From: Tubiluchus corallicola
Taxonomy: Eukaryota > Priapulida > Priapulimorpha > Priapulimorphida > Tubiluchidae
Direction: 5' to 3'
NCBI GenBank assembly: GCA_030141605.1
Contig: JAQGDQ010000140.1
Location: 75,001 to 139,000 of the forward strand
Length of the DNA stretch: 64,000 bases
Positions 47,376 to 59,906 of this stretch are shown one piece after another. The notes beneath the pieces are model-generated. The model was not told the DNA's origin and ran no database searches. It was given only the letters and a program-made list of their open reading frames with translations. A program made the position numbers and the translations under genes. Every line of letters begins with the position of its first letter. Positions within the stretch are counted from its first letter, which is position 1.

Positions 47376-50300
47376 TACTACTACTACTACTACTATTATT
47401 ATTAGTTAACACTTACATTTGAATGTGCTCTTGTGAAACCATGTGAACAGAGCACTCCTGAGCCGAAGCAAATGGCAACCTGCGAAAAAACAAAATCTTA
47501 AAAATTTTTATTTCATTTCAATTTATTTTCCTGTTTCATTTCTGAAAACGCCCTGGAACGCATACCTTTTATGAGTTATTACGCATACTTCCTCAGTTAA
47601 CCATAATCATTTATAATGGTATAAAAGTTCGAAACGCTTTTGTTAAATGTTAAAGTGATGTGACATTAGAGGGTGCAAATCAAAAACCAACGTTGAAGCA
47701 GCAACTTATAAGATGACAACACAACACAGCATTGTATGTGGTCTAATATAGTAGGTGCAACTTGATTATGTTTCACACTTTGCTATTTTTAAAAGCTAGG
47801 TGGGTATGCCTAATAGAAAATAAAAAAATAAAGAGCCTCTTCAGCAAAGTGAAGTGGAACATTTCCCGTTTGCAATAATCTTTTCACAGTTTCAGTGATT
47901 GATAGTGATCATGGAAAGCAAAAGTCAAACGTACCAGACTACGCATTTGTGTACACTTGACAACACCTCGCAGCCCATGCTATTGTAACAGTACGAGTTT
48001 TAACAGCTAGCTAGAGCCTTACCTAGTTCATTTTTTCTGGTTTCCAAACAAGATCCTGCTAGTAAATCACTGTACACACAGAGTAATGCATAATCAAATA
48101 ATGTCCACATAAAAAAAAAACTGATGCGGCAGATGGCTCTGCTTTACCCACATGTAGTTAAGACATGTTGCTGTGGTACACTTAACCATTGACCTACAGC
48201 AACTGTACATGTGCACAATGAAACTGTGAAAAGGCTTACTGCCATAAATAAAACTGTCTCAAGTCTGTAGAACAGTGTGTGATAGAACAAATGAGACAAT
48301 TTTCAACCTGCGTTCAAATTTACTAAAAATTGAAACTTGTGCAACTTAGGTTGCTGACACATTTCCCACTTTCATGCATGGAAATGTGGAAAATAATTTG
48401 GACCAAGTTTATTTTTGAATGTGCACTTTTTCCACAGCAGAGGTTAACCATTATCAATGTAAAACAGGTTCTAGTAAAACAGCTGATTATGCAATAGCTA
48501 CAAAAGCTTATAACTGGTGGCTGAAAAAATTGACAGAGGGTGTAGCACATAACTATAAAAATTTTACATTAAATGTTTTGTCAGCGGCTTGAAACAAAGA
48601 GAAACAAAAAAGGGTAGCAGACTATACTACAAGAGTGGATCGCTAAAAAAGTGGAGGAGTTCAACCTCCGCCCGGTCAAAGAAGCCACATCACTTACAGA
48701 CATTTGCGACAGAAAAACTTCGTTTCTTTCAGTTGCATTCCGTCTGCAGAAGTTTTCACTGAGCGGTCACTAGGAATGTCTCTTTTCTTCAGCAAATGAC
48801 GCGACTCAGCGGTCGCCCTTCCATGACCAGCTTCGGAAGGATGTTTCCTTTTTTGTGGATCGTTCAATTCAGCAGAGTCATCCTGTTTGGCTTCATTTCC
48901 ATGCCCATGGCGATAATCATGAACCTTCAAAATAAATTAATGGTTCTAAAAAATATTCAATAAATTAAATTGTCTAGCTAACGAAAAAATTAGAGATATT
49001 TAACTACTTGATAATTATTGGAAAATAATCGACTTACAAATTTTTTTTAGATTCTTGATGGAATGCGGCATGTCGATTGATCGAATAATGTTGTGTAGTG
49101 TGCAACTACATGCTGTCCTATAAAGCTACTGGAATAAAACTATCATTGTTTTTGCAACTACATGCACAGTAAAGTGTTGACTGAGTCACTGCATTTGCAT
49201 TTGAAAGTCTTGCATTCTGCTGACTGCAAGCTGCAGCCACAAGTCACTAGGTTAGACTGAAGACTGAGCAACACTAACCGCAGAGCGCTGTTAACTGGTA
49301 ACTTGAGATGTTGACTGAGTCACTGCATTTGCATTTGAAAGTCTTGCATTCTGCTGACTGCAAACTGCAGCTACTAGTCACTAAGTTAGACTGAAGACTG
49401 AGCAACACTAACTGCAGAGCGCTGTTAACTGGTAACTTGAGGTGACAAACAAGTTCCTAAGTTATCGTATGAATTCAAGTCACTCAACATGAAGCAGAAT
49501 ATGAGTAAGACTGAAGGTCCATAACCACTGAAAAAACCACTAAAAAGCAGTTTATTGATCAATGCCAGTTTAAAAATATGCCTTATTATATCTATACATT
49601 AAATTATCATTATACATACTGCAGCATCTACAACACTGGATTTACTACAGGGAACTTTCTTAGAGATTTTGAGGGTTAAGTTATCACCTGCATGCAAACA
49701 CTGCTCTATTAAAGATATCAATTATTTCTAATTATCAACAGATATCAATTTGAATATGGCACAACTACTGTTCAATTCATCAACATGATCTAGAACCATC
49801 GGTAAACATCTCTAGAAAAAAAAACCCAAAATTCAGATAGAAAAATATGATGCTTCAAACTACCACTGTAATTTACCTCATGAAAAAAGATCACATAGAA
49901 ACACTAATGCAGGAAGTCCTTGTTTAATGACTCCCCTTTCAGCGACGTTTCGTTTTAATGACGCTGAACGTTTTTCTCACTTAACGACACACCTTTTAAT
50001 TTTAACGATGATTTTTTTTCTTTGTTCAGAGCTATTTTTTATTTTATCAAATTTTTTTACCTGATTTGAAGCATTAAAATGGTACATATTGCATTATTTT
50101 GTTTTAAAAACACATTAGTAAATAGTGCGGTTATTATGATGTTTTCGCCTGCTGATTGACTATGTACAAAATTCTAGTAGCCATTTGTACAAAACCCGAG
50201 TTTAAACTTTATGCCAAGGAATTTTGTTTGTAAGCTGTTGCTACAACAACCAGATTAGTGCTACATGAAATCGTCTCAAGGCCACTCCAGGCAGAGCTTG

Positions 50301-53300
50301 GCTTTCACTACGTAGGTTTTAACACTCAGTGCTTAAACGGGACGAGAAAAAAAATCGCTACCAAGTCTATGTAGATATTGTTACAAAAGATAGGTAGTTT
50401 CAAACAAACAGAAAGAAATTAAATAGTAGAAATATGAATAAACCTCGTAAAATTTTTAATTTATGTTATTTAAGCAGTAATTGATTTTTGGTTCTGGAAC
50501 GCATCTCAATTTGTCTACATTACTTCCTACGGAAGCTTTGGTTTCGTTTAACGTCGCATTATGCGGGACCGCTAAGCGAGGACTTACTGTATTAATTTTT
50601 TAGGGAATACAGTAGGACTATGCACTTTATTACATGAAGATGTTACATTTAAAAAGGGGCACACAATCACATCATCTGTGACTGTAGCCACTGGTTTTAT
50701 ATTTCTGTGTTTTTCCTTTCTTATTGCTTATTTACTGACATTGGTGTAAAAGCAAAATTTTTAGAGCTTGTGCTTGGTTACAAATCGACAGTTACGTTTA
50801 CAAGTAATATTATTCATTGTTATTATAGTACATAATAAACTGCCTAATGTTGTTAAAGGAAGAACCAACCTTCGAACAACATTTTTTGCATTTTTATGTG
50901 CAATACAAAATATGCGCAATGTAAAAGGAATTTAAATATCTCCCACCAAACGAACATCGATGCCGGCATATTTTAAAAAAAAAAATGACGTAAACTAGTG
51001 GATGCTGGGCAGCATAAATGCCGTGAGGGTAAGCTGTGTGAAAGTGCAAGTTGCAAAATTTCTACAGTTTGCTTAGAAGTTCTAGTGTTGTGTTTAACTG
51101 TGTTTATCTAGAAATTAATCATTCGATCAATTATAATCAAATTTAAAGTGGTTACGTTACTTTACTCTACAGGATTACACCTTAAAATATGTAAGTAATT
51201 AACATTATTGTGTAAATAATTAATTCACAGATTTCTGTTGACTTTTATATACACATGTAAATTTGACCGCACGTAGTGGTGCTGGGCTGATTACTTAGTT
51301 TATAGATTTCGCTCTATAAGTCAAAAAGGATTCTGCATTGCCTGGCTGAATAAGTGTTGATATCGCATGAAAACCGGATGACACAATTTTTCATCTAAAA
51401 TATTTCGTTTAATTTATTATATTACACTCCTTAACGATGGCCAACTTCAAATGAAATGCACTCGACAGTAAATCATTTGAATATCTATAATTTGGTTATT
51501 AAGTAATTAGTAGCTAGAAAATTCTGCTAATCACAGTCTTAATTAATTAATGATATCGTTAGTTGCCAGCTAATTTGGGAAAATATTTACAATTTCCTTC
51601 AATAACTTCTGATACTTGCAAAAACGGATTCTCATTTTTATGGTCTTTAGTAAAAATTGGTTTGATGACAAAAACCTACCTTTGAAGGAATGTAATCCGC
51701 TCGTTTGGAATATGAATCGCGTTGCTTAGACGTGGAAGACGATCGGCGTAAAAGCGGCGAAGCAGGTGACTCAGAGGGGGAATTGTACGACGGCAATGAC
51801 CAATCAGATTTTTCACTAGATGACGAAGAAATCGACTCAAAAGTGTCGTGGTGCACGAGATTGGCGCGCTTGCGTTTCCGGGCTCTCGATTTGTCTTTTT
51901 TCTTGCTCTCGGTCAAGTCGACAATAGGAGGGTCATTCCGCATCTCTGGAGGGCTAAGTGACCGATCATCCAATTTTGAATGGTCGTGTGACCTAGAATA
52001 ACCATGCGATTTGGATCGATCGCGTGACTTTGTGTGCTCACGGGATTTTGAGCGGTCACGTGATCTAGCATGATCACGTGATTTAGAGTGATAATGTGAC
52101 CTTGCACGATCGTGCGATTTTGAGTGATCTTGGGATGATTTTGAATGATGACGTGATTTCGAGTGGTCATGTGACTTGGGTTTTTCAGTCCGCGATTTAC
52201 CATGTGAATCTTCCTTTCTCGCACGAGACGCAGTGTCGTCTTTCCTGGTTTTAGTCCTACGAGGTTGTTCTACGGAAGTCTTCATCTTCTTGCTTTCTTC
52301 TGCATTCTTTTCTTCGGACGACTCTCGTTTCCGCAACGACACGACAGCTTCACTTGCAGATTGTATGGGTTTGCTACTGTTGTCATCAGCATCCTGGGAC
52401 GTCAAACCAGACTTCTTCAGCAGCACGTAAACTAAATCCGACGGCAGAACAAAAACAGATCCCGATTTGCCAAGAGCTTCTGTGGCTTGAGTGGGCACGG
52501 TAACAGCGGGAGCAACTGCGGGTGATGACTGGGTGCTCGTCGGAGGTGGTTTCTCCGGTGTAACTGGAAGAGCAGAGCTTGCTTCAGGTGTTACACTCTG
52601 GGACGAAGGAGTAACTTCAGGCTTTGTGACTGTGGCCTGCGATGTCGGAGTAACGTCTGGCGTTGCCGTGGCAACAGTGCTTGCTGATGCTGCTGTTTCA
52701 ACTTTCACTGGAGTTTTGCCATCAGAAAAGACATTTAGAATGGCCTGGAGGCCATGCTGGTGTTGTGGTGTCGTTCTGTGAGCAAGTATCTCCTTTCTGC
52801 TTGCAAACTTTATTCTGAAAAGCGAAAAGAGATATTATCTTACAAAACAAAGTCAAAATTGCCATATGTGAAATAAGCCTCAAAAAGAAAAAGAAAAATA
52901 ATTTATTTAAAGGAAAACAGAATCCAATCTTAAACTGTAGGTCAAGGCAATCTACTCTTTACAATACCGAATTGGAACATACTGTTTCTTTTTGAAGAAT
53001 TATTTACGTGAAAGAATTATCACCACAGAAATGCAGTTTCACATTTGCACAGCTAGTTCTTTGCTGTTACATGCATTTCGTCATTTGTTAGTTGATGCTC
53101 ACTAGCACCTGCATTTTAGAAATGCTTACCACAAGAAACAGGTGCCATACCTCTCAGTTGACAGGCGTTCAGCTATGAAGTTGTACTCATGATGAGTGAC
53201 GAAATTGGTAAATTTGAGATTTGAATTTTAAACTTAAAACTTGCCGAATTTTAGTACAACACACTGCATCTCATACAGTAGCACTATACTTCAATTTTTG

Positions 53301-56300
53301 TTTTTTGAAACGTGAGCTCATAGAATGTTTGTGGTGTTGAAAATTATATTCATTTGTGATGTCATTTCAGTTGGGCTTGCCCGCCACTAATTAGATTTTT
53401 AATATATTATTTAATTGTAGAAATAGTTTTGAAGTATTACTGGTGTTAAAATGTATACTTTTTACCGTATTTCAAATCTGGGCAGATATGAAAAATCATC
53501 CTGTTTTCCTTCAACAATCAAGATGTTTGAAGAGTGAACTCTAAAAATCACCAGTCCAACTGAATCTTCATTGCGATATTTATCAATATACAGGCAGCGT
53601 CACAGCTTTCGAGAATACTAATTAGTAATGGAGAAAAACCTTTATTTGGGTCTTGTCTATGAACAAAGCCATGAGCACACCATCATAAGTTTCTAAGTTA
53701 TGAGTCAAGTAGCTGCAATATTTCCAGGAAAAACAAAATTAAATCTGATTGTGAATGAAAGCCTACTAAAATTTCTTCCATATCATGCACTTGAATACAG
53801 GTTAAATACAGGTCAAATACATCCAGCAGTGAAATCTCTGCAAAGAATAGGTACAAAACTTGGAGTTGTGGAAAAAATTTAATATAAATTGGCAAAAAAA
53901 AATCGTAAACAGTTGTCCAGACTTACCTACAAACTGAGCAAAATGTATCTTCAAAACTGACCTGGATAAAAACATAGAAACTTCTGATTATGGCAGTTTT
54001 ATACCCTAAGGGAATTTAATATAGAATTTAATAAAAAGACAGAATGCTAGAAGTTGTGTTCAGCTACCAAGCTACTGAATCCTCGCGGATTGAGTTTCTG
54101 TGTTGCCTTCAGATATTGTAGGTTTCCCATATTGTGTTTCCCCCTATGTTTATTGCTGTGATTCTTCACAGATTTAGACTAATCGTTTACTGTACTGGGA
54201 CTCAAAGTAACAAAAACGAGTAAGGTAGACAGAAACACAAGTAACTTAAAGTAACGAAAATGAATAAGGTAAAGAGATACTTGAGTAACTCAAAGTAACA
54301 AGAATGAATAAACGGACTACTACACAATCGGCAATAATAACTCAACTCTTTCAAAAAATAAGATTAATGAGGAATACAGTAGGCGCCGCTTAATAGAGTC
54401 AATTGCTTAATTACTTAAAACCGCCTGGTATGGGTGGCTTTTATTCAAATATACGTAAAACAGTCGGTTATTGACTCAAATAACTCCGCATAATTGACCC
54501 ACTATTTTTGCGAATAAACAGACTTGCGTGATTTAGAAAAGTATACTTCTTAATTTATTGCTAATTCACTTATATAAATTAATATTTTAAAATATATTTT
54601 CTAATTTTTACTTGCACAAAGGAATTTAGGCATTACTTCATTTCTAAAATTCATTAAAAACCTTTGCGGTGCATACTAAGCTGGTAACACATACTTCTAT
54701 AGCAGTAATACTACACCCATTGGTTAATAGGTTCAGTCGGTTAATTGGGTCAACACACTTAGGTCCCAAAGTGAGTTTATTAAGTGCACCTACTGTAATA
54801 AGATTATCAATGTTTGCTAGGAGGTAATATGGAACAAGATTATTTTTGTTACCAGGCTTTCATCCTGTGCCGCTTCAGTAATGTGGTCAGTCTCAGTATC
54901 TTTTGGCTTTTCCACATCAGTTCTGTAAACACAATAAAATAACATGGCAGTCATTAAACAAATAACATATTTAAAAACATGACTGCTGACAACTAAAGCC
55001 ACGTCTACCAGACATCTGGAATTGCATATGTATTATTGAATCCAGGTAATAAAGTCAAAAGTAACAAAGTCACAGGAAAAAAGTCACAGATAATGAAGTG
55101 AGAGGTAAAAAAGTCAGAGAAAAGTTACAGGAAAAATGAAATAACCCTAACATTAACCTTAACCCTAAGGTATTCAAACAATGATTATTTTCACATACAT
55201 GTAATGCCAACATATATAAATAATGTTGTCAAAATGTACAAGCTATGTATTACCACTTAATAACTTATTTCTGTTTTATTACTTTAGATGTTTAAGGTAC
55301 TTAAATAAATTTTTGTTCATTGACTTGACAATTCTTGTTTGATTATCAGATTGTCTTAGCCGAAAATGTGCTGTTTTGACCATAAATTAATTTGACTTTC
55401 TACTGTGACTTTTTTCCAATGACTTTATTATCGGTCACCGTATTGTTATTGGACACGTAAGAGTACACAGTCGAGTAATGAGCATCATGTGATATATTTT
55501 CCGCAATTTGGAAAAACATCATTACAGGAACCAATCAGCTTTTAGCATCCACCGGGTCTAACACACAATATCGCAATAATGAAAGCCTGATAAACAGTGT
55601 ATTAAATGATTTTTATCTATAATGCACATGCAGCTCTAGATCTCTGGTAAACTTGGCATACTATGGAAGAGCAGCTCAAACTGCAGCAAATAGGTTTTTA
55701 AAGTATTACATATTTTCCATTCTGTGTATTTGCACAGGAATAACAACTATTACTTATTGCTAAGCAGCGAAAGCAAATACAAGTTTCATAATTCTAAGCA
55801 CAACAATTTTAGAATTTGGCAATAATTGGAAGACTTAATTTAGTCACACTGTGTGACACACCCAAACCAAACTGCATAAAATGTTTGTAACGAAAGTACA
55901 AACATGGCAATGCAAAATAGAAGCAATGGGCTGTTGTTGGAAAACTAGTATATTAGCAGATGTTTTGGTAAGTAAATAAAGGTCTTTTCACTCTCATGAA
56001 AAGTTAACGTTCTCCATGATTACTTTAAGTAGGTATAAACTGAAGTCTAACTTTAAATCTAACCCTAATCCACTTCATGAACTAATTCCTCGCATGCGGG
56101 AAATCGTAAACCCCGTCCATTTTCTGTAGTAAGTAAACTTTAAATAGGAATAAACCTATAGAAAGCAGTAAAGGTAAAAAAAATTAATGATAATATTCAT
56201 TAAAAATACATCTATTTATAAAAGATGTTTTTTGTTTTTACTTAAAGTCTAGCAAACGTGCATTTCCTGTGTGTAAGTCGCTCCGTTTTCCCTTTTAGTG

Positions 56301-59300
56301 GCAGGAAAACGGAATAAACTAACTTCATCTTTAGGGAGCAACTTTAAGAACAAGCCAGAGTTAGTTTCTTAGCGGAAAGTCGGCTAATAGATTAGTTTTC
56401 TTATCTTTGTTTCCTATTGCCGTGTCTTTATTAGTGGCTATGAGGTTTCACTTTCCTTCAAGTCCATTTCTATGGTAATAAGAGTAACATGAATTTCTTA
56501 CCCTTTTTCATGATCAACAATCTCTGTGTCTTCCTTCTTTTCTTCACTAATCGGCTTATCAGTGACCTTCTCTTCTTTATTGCTCTCTTCTTTGGTGCTA
56601 ATTTCCTTCTTCTTAGATGCCTCGGTTTTATTTTTATTGTCCTCTAGACTTTTTTGAATTTGAATCTTATTAGACAACGTTTCATCGTCTTTCTTTGTCT
56701 CTGCACTTGAACTTTGAACTTTCAACTTGTCAGATTTTTGCTGATGTTCTTCAGTGCTTCGTAAGTGTCTTTGATCTTTGCTGGTGCTACGAGAAGAATC
56801 TCGATTACGATCCTGTGGTCGTTCAATACTGCGGCGAAGACCCGCATCTCTGTCTGTCCGCTCAGTATTTTGATCATCCTTGGCGTTCCTTATTGCCATG
56901 TCATGTTGATCGCCAGTTTTTCGTTCAATACTAGGGCGGCGTCCTCGTTCTTTGCGGTCTCGCTTTTCTGCGCCAGTGGCACGATGCCCCGCCACGCTGC
57001 GACCAGCATCTTTATGTGCCACTTCCTGTTTGCCCAGTGCTGGTTCTTTATGTTGGTGACCTTTTCTAGAAAGAGGATCTTGTCCAGAATCAAGTGGTCT
57101 ATCTTTGCTGTGAGGTAGATGCTGTGAGAGACTGCGACGCTGAGAGTTGCTGACATTAGAAAACTGTTTTTCAGTATCGCGGCATTGATACTCTACTTGG
57201 TCACATTGCTGCTGAACAGACAGACGATTGTCCGGATTGCGCCGTCGTGCGGGTGATGGGGGTCTGTCGCCAAAAGATTCACGATACACTTCCGGTTCTA
57301 ATCGCCTGTCCTGCCTGTCAAAATTAGAATCATAATTGAGGTCTCTGACATCATCTCTCTCAAAGCTAGGACGCCGCCTGGGCCAGTGTGGCCTATCAAT
57401 GAAACCATCACGATGATGTTGCTCTTGGCGTCTAGCATCTGAAAATCGCTCATCCGTGCCATATCGCGGAACATCGTCAGTTTCACACCGTGAATAATCT
57501 ACACCAAAATATTGGCTTCTATTTACATCAATGTCATGTCCGTGGTTATCATCTCTTTTACGCGGAACTGGCTTGTATGCATCACCAAATGTGTCACTAT
57601 GATGTTGCTCACTATAATGTCTGACTGTGAAAGAGTCACCTTCTGGGTGCCTATCACTTTGTGGGCGCCTACCAAACTCCTCTATTTCAAAACCACCATG
57701 TGACACATTTCTCCTAGCATCACGTTCGTCACGATGGCTTCTCTTGTACCGTCGGTTCCTGTCCTGGCTGGGGTGACTGCGCTGCTCTCTTTCTTGGCTT
57801 CGATGCCGACTTCTGGAGCTGACCGACTGACTGACTGGCTGACTATGTCGATCTGAAGTGCGACGGTCCCTCCTCCTGTCATGCTGTGAATCTCTACTCC
57901 GATGTTGACTGTGTGGTCGGTCCCTTTGCTGCTCAAAGTCGTCAGAAATGTCAAAATTCTCGTCACTAAAAAATTAAAATGCTTTTATAGTCCCACTGAC
58001 AATTCGCAGACTTTTGTCCAAAGGTGAATAAACATGGTTGTGATTTTACCCTTGTAGGCCTTGCATGAGGCAGACAAATTTAGACGGTGGGACCCAGTCC
58101 CCTGTCCCTTTTGTAACAGCGATTACAGCACAGCAGAAAAATAATTTCCTTCTCATTTCAAACATTAGAATGTTTAATGATAGTTTCAAATGAATGGCAC
58201 TGAGTAACAAGTTGTACATTAATAATTTCAAAGTAAAAACATCGTCGGTTTAACTTGCCATGTAAGTGTCATACAAGTCAAGTGAATGCATTTACAAAAC
58301 AGCCGGCTAACCTTAAATTTCAGGTAACTGACTGATAAAGTGAAAGAGCAGGAAGAATAACTTCTAACAGCCAAAAAGATGGTCTGAAATGCAGTATGTA
58401 TGCTGTATGTGTTGTCAGAGGGGAGCTTACAGTACTCCATAGATGCCTGACCTACTTTTTCGTTGGCCTTCCCTTTTTCTAATGCTGTTATTATAAGTTA
58501 TAAGTTATAGGATATACGGCAGTTTACACTTTAAAATGTATGGTTTAGAAAAGCACAAAAAATGTTTATATCAAGAATGTGATAAAGATAAATTCTAGTG
58601 ATGTGGGTTTATGACCCCATTTTATTAATAGACTCCCAAAAGTTACAAAGATGTTAAAAAGCTGAAAAATAGGAGCATCTCAGTCAAGTTCTAATGGGCA
58701 GAAAAAAGGGACAGCAATGCACCAAACAACTAAAACAATCTATCATCATTGACAAACATTTGTGACATAAAACAACCTCACCTTGAAATTTGATCAACAC
58801 CTGTAGCAGTCCTAGCTGCAGCTTCTTCATTCCTTCTTACTATGTACTAAAAAATAAAAAAGACCTTCGTAAATTCTTTCAAAATTGTTCAGATCAACTA
58901 GCTGTTGGAGTTCTTATGATAAATTTTATACTTGGACTTCAAAGAAAACGATTAAATTTAAAGTAAAAAATTTACTTATTTTTACTGAAAAAAGAGATAC
59001 CCGTAATATAAAGTGGAACAAACAACCTCAGTAATAATGAAGCAAGTCCAAATTATTAAATTTTTAAACAGGAAATCATAGTTCATAAAAGAAAATGAGA
59101 AAAAAATGAGAAAAGAGGATGGCTAAAATCTGGATTTGATCCCAAGACTTGTAAAATATGCTCAATGTCCTAATTACAAAGCTAATCTAACTACCGTATA
59201 TACTCGCATATAAGCCGAATTTAGAACTATAAAATACAATACTGAAATCAGGGGGTCGGCTTATATGCGCATGAACCAAAATGAACACAAGGACAGACAC

Positions 59301-59857
59301 CAATGCCAATTTTCCAGCCACACATTTTCATTGCTATCTGACTCTTTATTTGGTTGTGTGTCACCAGTGGTGTATTGGAGGGGGATCGTGGGGGATCGCC
59401 GTCCACCCACTTTTTTTTTTAGAAAAAATTCACATTTCAATAAATGTCTGCTTTTTGTATTCATAAAAGTAAGCATTTTACATCTTTATAGTAAAAAATT
59501 TCTATGAACCAAAAATACCCAATTAACAAAATGTGACAAAAAGGGATCAATTTTGTTGATTGGGTATGGAGTAAAATTAGACAAGTTGATGGTCGGCTTA
59601 TACACGGATTTTTGCAAAAACTGGCCATTTTAAAGCAGTTTTAGGGGGTCGGCTTATATGCGATGTAGGCTTATATGCGAGTATATACGGTAATTGTAGT
59701 TAGTTTTTCAAAAAATACGAGTAAGCTAAAAGTAAAACCCTATAGTAGGTTGTAAGCCATTTGGATAAAATGTGGACCAAGAGATTGTGCCAGATAACTG
59801 CCTCACAGGCCATATTCCATAATGATGGTTGAAACCCAGGGAACTGAAATTATTCTA

Positions 59858-59906
<49 letters not shown>

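Noticed and set aside
46983-47422. Long open frames encoding poly-Leu, poly-Val, poly-Ser and poly-Asn
   Set aside because: They are three frames of one trinucleotide microsatellite lying within a gene A intron.
55130-55175. Telomere-like TAACCCTAA phrases
   Set aside because: Only a few imperfect copies within an intron.
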